Assembly: GCA_937926875.1 (NCBI GenBank)
Contig: CALBAX010000059.1
Span: forward strand, 1-46,769
Origin: an uncultured Desulfovibrio sp.
GTDB lineage: Bacteria > Desulfobacterota > Desulfovibrionia > Desulfovibrionales > Desulfovibrionaceae
Reading direction: 5' to 3'
DNA length: 46,769 nt
A program made the position numbers and the translations under genes. Below, piece by piece: positions 10,285 to 17,217 of this stretch. The notes under the pieces were generated by a model. The model saw nothing but the letters and a program-made list of their open reading frames with translations, was not told the DNA's origin and made no database searches. Each line of letters opens with the position of its first letter. The first letter of the stretch is position 1.

Positions 10285-11589
10285 GTGATTTTCAATATCG
10301 AGAAAGAAACGCTGCCCCGCGAGGATATCGAAGCCCTGCAACTGCGCCGTCTGCAAGACCTTTGTGCCCGTGTCTATGCCAATGTGCCCTTCTACCGCAA
10401 ACGCTTTGACGAGAGCGGCATCAAACCCGGCGACATCAAGAGCCTGGCCGATCTGAAGAACCTGCCCTTCACCGAAAAGCAGGACCTGCGCAACTATTAC
10501 CCCTTTGGCCTGTTCGCCGTGCCGCGTGACAACATCGTCCGCCTGCACGCTTCCAGCGGCACCACCGGCAAGGCCGTGGTGGTGGGCTATACCGCCCGCG
10601 ACCTGCACAACTGGGCCGAACTGGCCGGCCGCAGCCTGTCCGCCGCCGGCGTCAACCAGACCGACATCGTGCATGTGGCCTACGGCTACGGCCTGTTCAC
10701 CGGCGGTCTGGGCGCCCATGGCGGTGCCGAACGCATCGGTGCCACCGTGGTCCCGGCTTCGGGCGGCGCCACCCGCCGCCAGGCCTACCTGCTGCGCGAC
10801 TTCGGCGCCACGGCCCTGTGCTGTACGCCCTCCTACGCCCTGCATCTGTGGGAAGCCGGCCAGGAAGTGGGCATCGACTTCCGTGACCTGCCCCTGCGCA
10901 CCGGTGTGTTCGGTGCCGAGCCCTGGAGCGAGGAGATGCGCCAGGACATCGAACAGAAGATGGGCATCAATGCCCTGAACATCTACGGCCTTTCCGAAGT
11001 CATGGGCCCCGGCGTGGCCATGGAATGTGTGGAATCCAAATACGGCATGCACCTGTGGGAAGACCACTTCCTGCCCGAGATCATCGACCCCGTCACCGGC
11101 GAGCAGCTCCCCGAAGGCGAAGTGGGGGAACTGGTCATCACCACCCTCACCAAGGAAGGCATCCCGCTGATCCGCTACCGCACCCGCGACCTGACCAGCC
11201 TGGACTACACTCCCTGCCGCTGCGGCCGCACCCATGTGCGCCTGACCCGCATCCGGGGCCGCAGCGACGACATGCTCATCATCCGCGGCGTCAACGTCTT
11301 CCCGCAGCAGATCGAAGCCCTGCTCATGGAAAACCGGAACCTGAGCCCCAACTACCAGATCATCGTGGACCGCGTGAACAACCTGGATACCCTGGAAGTC
11401 CAGGTGGAGATGAACGATACCCTCTTCGCCGACGAGATCCGCAAGCTGCAAAGCCTGGAGAGCTCCATCCAGAAGAGCATCAAGGAATTCCTGGGCGTCA
11501 CCACCAAGGTGCGCCTCATGGAACCGCATTCCATCCAGCGTTCCGAAGGCAAGGCCAAGCGCATCATCGACAAGCGGCCCACAGAATAA
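10285..11589 (+). CDS. paaK: Phenylacetate-CoA ligase (AMP-forming)
   Basis: 434-residue PaaK-type adenylate-forming ligase; it activates phenylacetate, or related aryl acids from amino-acid breakdown, to the CoA ester with ATP. The ATP loop SSGTTGKAVVVGYT, the adenine/acid pocket YGLSEVMGPGVAMEC and the C-terminal hinge RIRGRSDDMLIIRGVNVFPQQIE are all present. A Cys pair (YTPCRCGRTH) precedes the hinge as in many PaaK. The start is GTG 10285, six bases after AAGGAGA; the ATG at 10280 reads into an immediate stop, and the longer open frame to 9874 runs through the intergenic region and rsfS. The gene stands alone: no indolepyruvate oxidoreductase or paa gene adjoins it. Confidence 0.95.
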   Translation: MIFNIEKETLPREDIEALQLRRLQDLCARVYANVPFYRKRFDESGIKPGDIKSLADLKNLPFTEKQDLRNYYPFGLFAVPRDNIVRLHASSGTTGKAVVVGYTARDLHNWAELAGRSLSAAGVNQTDIVHVAYGYGLFTGGLGAHGGAERIGATVVPASGGATRRQAYLLRDFGATALCCTPSYALHLWEAGQEVGIDFRDLPLRTGVFGAEPWSEEMRQDIEQKMGINALNIYGLSEVMGPGVAMECVESKYGMHLWEDHFLPEIIDPVTGEQLPEGEVGELVITTLTKEGIPLIRYRTRDLTSLDYTPCRCGRTHVRLTRIRGRSDDMLIIRGVNVFPQQIEALLMENRNLSPNYQIIVDRVNNLDTLEVQVEMNDTLFADEIRKLQSLESSIQKSIKEFLGVTTKVRLMEPHSIQRSEGKAKRIIDKRPTE

Positions 11590-11653
11590 GATCAGTAAAA
11601 GCAGCATGCTGGAAAACAACTTGTTTATTTCCCGACAAAATGAAAAAAGCTGC

Positions 11654-11683
11654 TTGACAGAAAGGGGGTCTCTAGCGTAGAAC
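11654..11683 (+). promoter_or_regulatory. Promoter of the glycine tRNA cluster
   Basis: A perfect TTGACA (11654-11659) lies 18 nt before TAGAAC (11678-11683). Transcription would begin near 11690, just before the first tRNA at 11697. Confidence 0.7.
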
Positions 11684-11696
11684 CCTCTTTCGTTGA

Positions 11697-11771
<75 letters not shown>

Positions 11772-11788
11772 TAAAACTGCCCTTTCGG

Positions 11789-11863
11789 GCGGGAATAACT
11801 CAACGGTAGAGTGTCAGCTTCCCAAGCTGAAGGTTGCGGGTTCAAGTCCCGTTTCCCGCTCCA
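11789..11863 (+). tRNA. tRNA-Gly (CCC)
   Basis: 75-nt cloverleaf with encoded CCA. The acceptor GCGGGAA pairs with TTCCCGC, the anticodon arm is TCAGC-TTCCCAA-GCTGA with anticodon CCC, and the T arm is GCGGGTTCAAGTCCCGT. It lies 17 nt after the first tRNA and reads GGG codons. Confidence 0.96.
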
Positions 11864-11920
11864 AAAGCCGACACGGGCTTCTCACGAAGTCCTTTCCATA
11901 GCGGATCGTTCCGCATCCCG

Positions 11921-11996
<76 letters not shown>

Positions 11997-12004
11997 GCAA
12001 ATTC

Positions 12005-12036
12005 AGGGGTTTTCTCTTTGGAGAAAGCCCCTTTTT
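12005..12036 (+). terminator. Terminator of the tRNA-Gly cluster
   Basis: A 12-bp stem with one G-U pair (12005-12016 with 12021-12032) has a TTTG loop and is followed by five T. Confidence 0.9.
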
Positions 12037-12134
12037 CTGTACCCGGATACAGCTCTCCCAGTAGCGCTCCCCTGTTGTACGGCGGCCCGGGGGCTCCCCT
12101 GCGCTGCTGCAGGCCGTAAAAAAACGTGCCGCAC

Positions 12135-12156
12135 AGGCGAAGTTCCGCCTTTTTTT
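12135..12156 (+). terminator. Possible second, weaker terminator
   Basis: A 5-bp stem AGGCG/CGCCT (12135-12139 and 12146-12150) is followed by seven T. The short stem makes it weak. It may catch tRNA read-through before the regulator's promoter. Confidence 0.4.
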
Positions 12157-12171
12157 GCCATTGGGGGCCAT

Positions 12172-12200
12172 TTGACATAATTTTATAAATTATTTATCAA
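12172..12200 (+). promoter_or_regulatory. Promoter with embedded palindromic operator of the GntR regulator
   Basis: TTGACA (12172-12177) is spaced 17 nt from TATCAA (12195-12200). A 17-bp palindrome with 7-bp arms ATAATTT/AAATTAT around TAT (12177-12193) fills almost the whole spacer. A repressor bound there would block polymerase, so autoregulation by the following GntR protein is likely (inference). Confidence 0.55.
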
Positions 12201-12227
12201 AATATGTACCTTACAGAAGGAGTTTCC

Positions 12228-12881
12228 ATGAGTACTGCTTCTACCATCAAATCGCTGGCGGCCTACGATTTGATCCGCGACATGATCCTGTCCGGCGAGG
12301 CCCTGCCCGGCACTCGTCTTGTCCTTGTGGATCTGGAAAAAAAGCTCGGCGTGGGGCGCGGCCCCATCCGGGACGCCCTCATGCGCCTGGACAAATCCGG
12401 CCTGGTCCAGAACATCCCCTACAAAGGGGCCATCGTCATGATGCCGCCCTCTTCCAAGGAGATAGAGCACATCTTCAACCTGCGCATACAGGTGGAATGT
12501 GCCCTGGCCAAGGAAGCCATGCACCAGGCGACCGCCGAAGACATGGACAGGCTGGAACAGCTGGCCGGCGACCTGGCCGATACCCGTGATGCCGACTTTT
12601 TCTTCCACAAGGACAGGGACTTCCACCTGCAGCTTTATTCCCTTTCACGGATGCACCATCTGCTGGCCGTGGACAGCCACCTGCTGGACTATGTGGAAGG
12701 TTTCCTCAACACCCGCCGCTATTCTCCCGAAGACATCTCGCTCTTCATCCAGCAGCACAAGGACATCCTCACCGCCATGCGGGAAAGGGATGATGACAAA
12801 CTCATGGAAGCCATGCGCCGCAACATCCTGGTCGGTCTGGAACTGATGCAGGACGAGATGAAGCGCCTGAAGCGCCACTAG
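12228..12881 (+). CDS. GntR family transcriptional regulator, FadR/FCD subfamily
   Basis: 217-residue DNA-binding regulator. The N-terminal winged helix (about 10-75) shows AYDLIRDMILSGEALPG, then GVGRGPIRDALMRLDKSGLV as recognition region, with the wing IPYKGAIV. The C-terminal all-helical FCD domain (about 85-210) has metal/ligand-site histidines in DRDFHLQLY and MHHLLAVDSH, typical of regulators that bind organic acids or amino acids. ATG 12228 follows AGAAGGAG; an upstream in-frame ATG at 12204 lies before this site and lacks one. No metabolic gene adjoins it in the same direction, so the effector and regulon cannot be read from context. A palindrome in its own promoter suggests autoregulation. 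Confidence 0.92.
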   Translation: MSTASTIKSLAAYDLIRDMILSGEALPGTRLVLVDLEKKLGVGRGPIRDALMRLDKSGLVQNIPYKGAIVMMPPSSKEIEHIFNLRIQVECALAKEAMHQATAEDMDRLEQLAGDLADTRDADFFFHKDRDFHLQLYSLSRMHHLLAVDSHLLDYVEGFLNTRRYSPEDISLFIQQHKDILTAMRERDDDKLMEAMRRNILVGLELMQDEMKRLKRH

Positions 12882-12904
12882 GCCGCGCGCTCCACAGGAT
12901 ACGC

Positions 12905-12928
12905 AAGCCACCTTCGGGTGGCTTTTTT
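12905..12928 (+). terminator. Terminator of the GntR gene
   Basis: An 8-bp stem AAGCCACC/GGTGGCTT on a TTCG tetraloop merges into a run of T ending at 12928. Confidence 0.93.
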
Positions 12929-13217
12929 CATTTTGGGGACAGGCCTGTACCTTGCGCACGCTTTTCACATCACGAACGAGATGCCAGAAGCCTGCGGAAT
13001 GCCGCCCGGCAAGATCCCCTCTTCCTGCATCCTCTGCCTGTACTATAGATGGCCTCTCCATAAGCCTTGCCCCGTTTCCCCGGCGAAACGCTGCGGCTGA
13101 TCGCCGGATGCCTAGCTACATCGGCAGGCATGGCTTGCTCCCTTTTCGGCAGCCGTTCCATCCGGTAAGGTCGTCCCTAACGTTCCCGCATCCTTTGCTG
13201 CTGCGGCCACCAGCTAA
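12929..13217. other. Gap between convergent genes, no gene seen
   Basis: Together with the flanking terminators this makes about 400 nt without a gene between the GntR gene and queE. A 10-bp palindrome ACAGGCCTGT is near 12940. I see no open frame with a ribosome-binding site and no other structure. Confidence 0.5.
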
Positions 13218-13251
13218 AGAAAAAGGCGACATGCCATGTGCATGCCGCCTT
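13218..13251 (-). terminator. Terminator of the queD-queE operon
   Basis: On the minus strand an 11-bp stem with one G-U pair (arms 13241-13251 and 13223-13233, seven-nt loop) is followed by TTTTTCTTT. It lies 39 nt past the queE stop. Confidence 0.85.
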
Positions 13252-13289
13252 TCATATTCGTTGTGCCTTTCCCTGTTCAAAGGGCTGTG

Positions 13290-13967
13290 TCAACGCAAGT
13301 CCAGATATTTGTGGACCTGGACGCTCACACGCCACTGATGGGCAAAGGCCGCCTCCACGCACAGTCGTGTGGCTTCCTTCCCCTGGCTCACGGGCTGCAG
13401 CCAGACGAGCTCCGTCAGCGGCCGGACAGCCGCCTTGCGGGCCGCTGCCAGCGCCTGTTCGAAACGGGCCAGATCCGCGGCCGTATCTACAGGGAATTTG
13501 ATCTCTCCGGCCCGCTCCCAGGCATCCTGACGCACTGCCAGGCCACCGGGCATGCCCAGCTTGGGGCTCAGGGTCACCCAGACATCCGCATGGCAACGGA
13601 TGGGCATGGTGCCGCTGGTCTCGATCTGGACACGAAAACCCTCCGCCACCAGTCGGGAGGTCAGCTCGGTAAGATCATGGCGGCAGGGCTCGCCGCCGGT
13701 CAGCACCACATGACGCGGCCCGGCTTCCCGGATGGCTGCCAGCAACGCCTCGGGCTCCACATCGGCATAGCCCGCTCCCGGCCCCTGCTTGGCACGCACG
13801 GCGGCAAAATCCAGCGTCGCGCCGTCCAGCCGGGCGGCGTACTGCGTATCGCACCACGGGCAGGCCACAGGACAGCCCTGAAAACGGACGAACACGGCAG
13901 GCGTCCCGGCGAAGGAGGCCTCGCCCTGCAGGGTGACGAAAAATTCGTTGACCGCCAGGGGCCGCAT
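13290..13967 (-). CDS. queE: 7-carboxy-7-deazaguanine synthase (radical SAM)
   Basis: 225-residue radical-SAM enzyme that rearranges 6-carboxytetrahydropterin to 7-carboxy-7-deazaguanine on the path to queuosine. The cluster motif is GCPVACPWCDTQY (Cys-x3-Cys-x2-Cys) near residue 31. VVLTGGEPCRHDL is the SAM-binding GGE segment, and VQIETSGT and WVTLSPK match family blocks. The start ATG 13967 overlaps the queD stop by one base (TGATG), so the two are translationally coupled. A longer open frame to 14210 lies inside queD and is rejected. queC and queF are not in the window. Confidence 0.93.
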   Translation of the reverse strand: MRPLAVNEFFVTLQGEASFAGTPAVFVRFQGCPVACPWCDTQYAARLDGATLDFAAVRAKQGPGAGYADVEPEALLAAIREAGPRHVVLTGGEPCRHDLTELTSRLVAEGFRVQIETSGTMPIRCHADVWVTLSPKLGMPGGLAVRQDAWERAGEIKFPVDTAADLARFEQALAAARKAAVRPLTELVWLQPVSQGKEATRLCVEAAFAHQWRVSVQVHKYLDLR

Positions 13968-14383
13968 CACAGGCTCCAGCGCGCCTTGCACTTGGCGGTC
14001 TCTTCCACTTCCACGGCCACCAGACGGGCCCCGGTGCCCTCCAGCTGGGCCGGTCCCACCACTTCGCCCAGATAGCGGGCCATGTTCTCGGCGGACGGAT
14101 TGCAGGGAAGGACGCTCACCGAAGGATCCAGCGCCCGCAGGCCTTCCAGCAGGGGGTCCTTGTCCCAGACCAGGAAACGGTGATCCCAGTGATCTTCCAG
14201 CCACTGGCACAGGCGTTCCTTGACCACCTGGAAGTCCAGCACGCGCCCCAGGGCGTCCAGCTCGTCGGCGGTGCAGGTGAAATGGATGCGGTAATTATGC
14301 CCGTGCAGACGGGCGCAGTGGGATTCGTGCCCGCAGATGCGGTGTCCCACGGAAATATCATGGTAACGGCAGATACTGATCAT
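13967..14383 (-). CDS. queD: 6-carboxy-5,6,7,8-tetrahydropterin synthase
   Basis: 138-residue PTPS-family zinc enzyme that converts dihydroneopterin triphosphate to 6-carboxytetrahydropterin, the step before QueE. Zinc histidines are in VGHRIC and LHGHNYRIHF; the catalytic Cys is in HCARLHGH. NPSAENMARYL and the C-terminal VEVEETAKCKA match the family. ATG 14383 is preceded by AGAGGAGACG. It is the first gene of the queD-queE pair. I see no preQ1 riboswitch in the 5' side, which is shared with the 145-nt gap to mntP. Confidence 0.94.
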   Translation of the reverse strand: MISICRYHDISVGHRICGHESHCARLHGHNYRIHFTCTADELDALGRVLDFQVVKERLCQWLEDHWDHRFLVWDKDPLLEGLRALDPSVSVLPCNPSAENMARYLGEVVGPAQLEGTGARLVAVEVEETAKCKARWSL

Positions 14384-14527
14384 CGTCTCCTCTCAACGCT
14401 CCGGCACGCCGGGCACAACTTCGGACATGCCCGCGGCACGGGCGACCTCCGGGCCTCCGGCACTATAGGGCATCTTGGCGCGGCTCGGCAACCATCCGGC
14501 GGAGGGGCCTCCGGCCTTCGCGGCAGG

Positions 14528-15109
14528 CTAGATGACGCCGCTCTCGTGCAGGATGTTCAGGCCGATGCACAGCAGCACCGCGCCACCCAGCACTTCGGCC
14601 CAGCCGTTGAGCATGGGCAGCGAAGACAGCTTTTTGCCCAAGAAGAGCCCGCTGGCCGAGATGGCGGCACAGACCACCCCGATGAGGCAGGAAGGCAGGA
14701 AGGCATTGGTATCCGTCATGGCAAAGGTCAGGCCCACGGCCAGGGCGTCGATGCTGGTGGCCACAGCCAGGAGGAGCAGGTTCCAGCCGGCCGTGGGGTC
14801 GCTCTGGGGACAGGACACGGGCTCGTCCTTGCGCAGGCCGCCGATACCGGAACGCAGCATGTTGCCGCCGATCCATGCCAGCAGGACAAAGGCCAGCCAG
14901 TGGTCCCATGCCTCGATGAAATGATGCACCGACTGCCCCAGGAACCAGCCCAGCACGGGCATGAAGAACTGGAAAAAGCCAAAGGCCACGCTGACCCGGA
15001 CATACTGGCGCAGCCGGACTTCACGGATGGCGCATCCCGAGGCCAGCGCCACGGCAAAGGCATCCATGGACAGGGCCACAGCCAGCAGAAAAACAGTAAA
15101 AAATGACAT
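14528..15109 (-). CDS. mntP: Manganese efflux pump MntP
   Basis: 193-residue inner-membrane protein that exports Mn2+. It has six hydrophobic segments arranged as a twofold repeat; each half carries an Asp-Ala motif, SMDAFAVALASG near residue 15 and SIDALAVGLTF in the second half, the conserved metal-path acids of this family. LLAWIGGNMLRSGI and the C-terminal EVLGGAVLLCIGLNIL also match. The start could be ATG 15109 or 15115 (the text reads M-I-M-S); 15109 fits usual length. A very long open frame upstream (to 16096) runs antisense to the next gene and is rejected. The gene points the same way as queDE but lies 145 nt upstream of it, so co-transcription is uncertain. Confidence 0.93.
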   Translation of the reverse strand: MSFFTVFLLAVALSMDAFAVALASGCAIREVRLRQYVRVSVAFGFFQFFMPVLGWFLGQSVHHFIEAWDHWLAFVLLAWIGGNMLRSGIGGLRKDEPVSCPQSDPTAGWNLLLLAVATSIDALAVGLTFAMTDTNAFLPSCLIGVVCAAISASGLFLGKKLSSLPMLNGWAEVLGGAVLLCIGLNILHESGVI

Positions 15110-15199
15110 GATCATCCCGCAGGTTGACGGAGGTGAAACAGACGAGTCATACCGCAAGCGCACGTCGGCGGCAAGTTTTCTGCCACAGCGGCCCCGGCA

Positions 15200-15268
15200 G
15201 GGAGCATGCCGCCGGCGCCGGCAAGCCCCTCGCCGCGGCCTGCCGATGCCCGCACGGCCCATGCTCCC
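15200..15268 (-). repeat. Inverted repeat in the mntP leader region
   Basis: Perfect 9-bp arms GGGAGCATG (15200-15208) and CATGCTCCC (15260-15268) enclose a GC-rich region that can fold further. It lies 90-160 nt upstream of mntP, where a regulatory leader would be. I could not match it to the yybP-ykoY manganese riboswitch. Confidence 0.4.
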
Positions 15269-15361
15269 CGCGATGCCTGCCGCGGCAAAGGACGCGTCCC
15301 GCGGCCCCTCCTCTTGCAGCCTGCACGGGCAACGCTTATATAGCGGGCAGGAGAGTGACCC

Positions 15362-16297
15362 ATGCAAATGACTTCCATCCTCATATACTGGCTGGGCAAC
15401 CTGCAGGCCCTGTTCGCACAGACGGCCCAGGCCCTGCCCTTCCTCATCCTCATGACCCTGCTGTCCGGCCGCAAGGGCAACGCGGCCCTGTGCCTCTGGG
15501 GCGGACGCCAGCTCCTGCGTCTGGGCCTGTTCTGCGCCGCCGTCGCCCTGCCCCTGTTCCCGCTCATGCTCCTGCTGGAAGCCCTGCGGCGACCGCAGCT
15601 GCCTCCGCTGACCGACCTCCTCGTCCAGCCCGCCACCGTGGCCCTGCTGGCCTGGCTGCCGGCCACCCTGCTGCTCTGGGGCCTGCTGCGTGCCTCCCGG
15701 CACTGGCCCGACGCCATGGATCCGGCCATCACGGCTTATCGCGCCAGCGACGTGCGCCTGACGCTCTGGGGCTGCCTGCTGGCCCTGCTGCTCTTCCTGC
15801 TGGGCAGCCTGCTGTCCACCGGCCTGCTGCTGGATCCGCCGCAGGGCATGGAGCGCAGCAACTTCATCCTGCTCCAGATCCGCCAGGCCCTGCATCTGCT
15901 CTTCCGCTACCTCTCGCTGGCGGGCGGCGCTGCCCTGCTCTGGCTCTGGCATCTGCGCCACCGCCCGCCGCTGACGGACGAAAGGGCGTTCACCCTGGCC
16001 GTCCGCTGGTGCGCGGTCTGGGCCGTGGTGGGCTATCTGCCTTCCATCATCGACTTCTGGAGCACCCTGCTGGCCGCCCTGCTGCGCAGCCTGCACAGCG
16101 GCGTCCCCTTCGACATCATGCCCCAGATGAACGCCCTGGTCCTGTCGGTGCTGGCCGCCCTAGCCATCATCAGCTGGAGCGTCTTCCTGTACCGGCCCCG
16201 GAAGGCCCGCAGCCTTGGGCTGCAGCTCCTGCCCTGGTGTTTCCTCATCATGCGCATGGCCGTGCCGTTCATCCAGTTGCAGCTGCCCCGGCCCTGA
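15362..16297 (+). CDS. Unknown polytopic membrane protein
   Basis: 311-residue protein with about eight hydrophobic segments spread over the whole length (for example LGLFCAAVALPLFPLMLLLE, TLLLWGLLRA, WGCLLALLLFLLGSLL, WAVVGYLPSIIDFW, VLSVLAALAIISWSVFLY). Loops are short and basic (RPRKARS near the C-terminus). No family motif, enzyme signature or signal-peptide cleavage site is evident. It starts at ATG 15362 after GGCAGGAGAGTGACC, a good ribosome-binding site. The gene is divergent from mntP and 71 nt upstream of the small secreted protein gene, with which it may be co-transcribed. It is probably real on codon bias and start signals; the function is unknown. Confidence 0.72.
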   Translation: MQMTSILIYWLGNLQALFAQTAQALPFLILMTLLSGRKGNAALCLWGGRQLLRLGLFCAAVALPLFPLMLLLEALRRPQLPPLTDLLVQPATVALLAWLPATLLLWGLLRASRHWPDAMDPAITAYRASDVRLTLWGCLLALLLFLLGSLLSTGLLLDPPQGMERSNFILLQIRQALHLLFRYLSLAGGAALLWLWHLRHRPPLTDERAFTLAVRWCAVWAVVGYLPSIIDFWSTLLAALLRSLHSGVPFDIMPQMNALVLSVLAALAIISWSVFLYRPRKARSLGLQLLPWCFLIMRMAVPFIQLQLPRP

Positions 16298-16368
16298 CCC
16301 CGCTTGCTCCCGTCCCCGCCGCGGGCTATGCTGGCGGGGACCTCTTACCCCACTCCAAAGGATCTGCC

Positions 16369-16863
16369 ATGCGCCACATTCTTCTTGCTCTCGTGTTCCT
16401 GCTGACCGCCGCCGTCAGTGCCCCGGCCGCCGAAAAGACCTTCAGCCAGTTCGCCGTGGACCTGCCCGACGGCTGGACCAGCGATGAACGCCCCGGTTTC
16501 CAGAGCGGCCACCCGGACGAATACATGCTCCTGCTGGGCAAACGCGGCGAGGAGGCCGTGGAGGCCCACATCACCATCTTCATCCTGCCCAACAAGGACA
16601 AGATGGACGCCAGGACCTTTGCCTCCCGCATGCGCGAGATGCAGGACGCCCCCACCGACCTGCAGCAGGAAGGCGCCATGTGGACCTTCCGCGGCACGCC
16701 CCGCAGCCGGGCCATGGCCATGGAGACCCTGACCCGCGTCAGCGCCGATGACGCCCGCATCCTCATCATCATGGAACAGGATCCGGCCGGTCTGGGCACG
16801 GCCAGGGTCGTGGAAAGCCTGCGCGGCCTGACTCCGGCCAGCAAGGCCCTGCTGGGCCGCTAG
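16369..16863 (+). CDS. Small secreted protein, function unknown
   Basis: 164-residue protein with a clear N-terminal signal peptide (MRHILLALVFLLTAAVSAPAA, cleavage expected near residue 21) and so probably periplasmic. The mature part begins EKTFSQFAVDLPDGWTSDE, a beginning common in small periplasmic proteins of unknown role (FSVDLPxGW), and ends in a fold with alternating strands (ARILIIMEQ, RVVESLRGL). There is no Cys for a lipobox. ATG 16369 is preceded by AAAGGA. A much longer in-frame reading from 15124 overlaps the upstream membrane gene and is rejected. It ends 24 nt before a strong terminator. Confidence 0.8.
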   Translation: MRHILLALVFLLTAAVSAPAAEKTFSQFAVDLPDGWTSDERPGFQSGHPDEYMLLLGKRGEEAVEAHITIFILPNKDKMDARTFASRMREMQDAPTDLQQEGAMWTFRGTPRSRAMAMETLTRVSADDARILIIMEQDPAGLGTARVVESLRGLTPASKALLGR

Positions 16864-16887
16864 CCCGGGCCTTCCCCAGCCATCCAG

Positions 16888-16916
16888 GGCCATCCGTCAT
16901 GCGGATGGCCTTTTTT
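16888..16916 (+). terminator. Terminator after the small secreted protein gene
   Basis: A 9-bp stem GGCCATCCG/CGGATGGCC (16888-16896 and 16902-16910) with a TCATG loop is followed by six T. Confidence 0.93.
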
Positions 16917-17217
16917 CATGCCCGTCTGGCAGCGGGTACGAAAAGAGGGGGCCCTGCGGGCTCCCCCTCTTCACGATGCGTGGCACGGACGATCCGTCCC
17001 GCATCCTCTCCGCCGGACACACGAAGCGGAGAAATATTTCCCTGCCAGTCCAAGGGCAGGACGACAGTCGCTTTTTGCTTCCTCCCCACACGTTTTGGGG
17101 CAGGAGCTTTTTTGCCACCGGCAGCGCCCCAAAAGATGCGGGGCGCGCTGCCTGCCAGCGCACAGACAGCGGAGCGATGCAACGGCCCTTCCTTCGCTGC
17201 CCGCCCGCGCGTCCCCG
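16917..17217. other. Gap between convergent genes, nothing seen
   Basis: This 301-nt stretch lies between a plus-strand terminator and the stop of the minus-strand TPR gene. Open frames crossing it on both strands lack starts with ribosome-binding sites and are shadows of neighbouring genes. I see no clear terminator for the minus-strand gene. Confidence 0.5.

Noticed and set aside
14384..14527. preQ1 riboswitch ahead of queD-queE.
   Set aside because: No C-rich pseudoknot with A-rich tail is seen between queD and mntP.
15116..15361. yybP-ykoY manganese riboswitch upstream of mntP.
   Set aside because: I could not find the conserved GGGGAGUAG-type core or the paired loops; only an unassigned inverted repeat is present.
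15124..16863. 579-residue plus-strand frame reaching across the membrane protein gene.
   Set aside because: Its N-terminal part is the wrong frame of the upstream gene; only the last 164 residues (start 16369 with signal peptide) are real.
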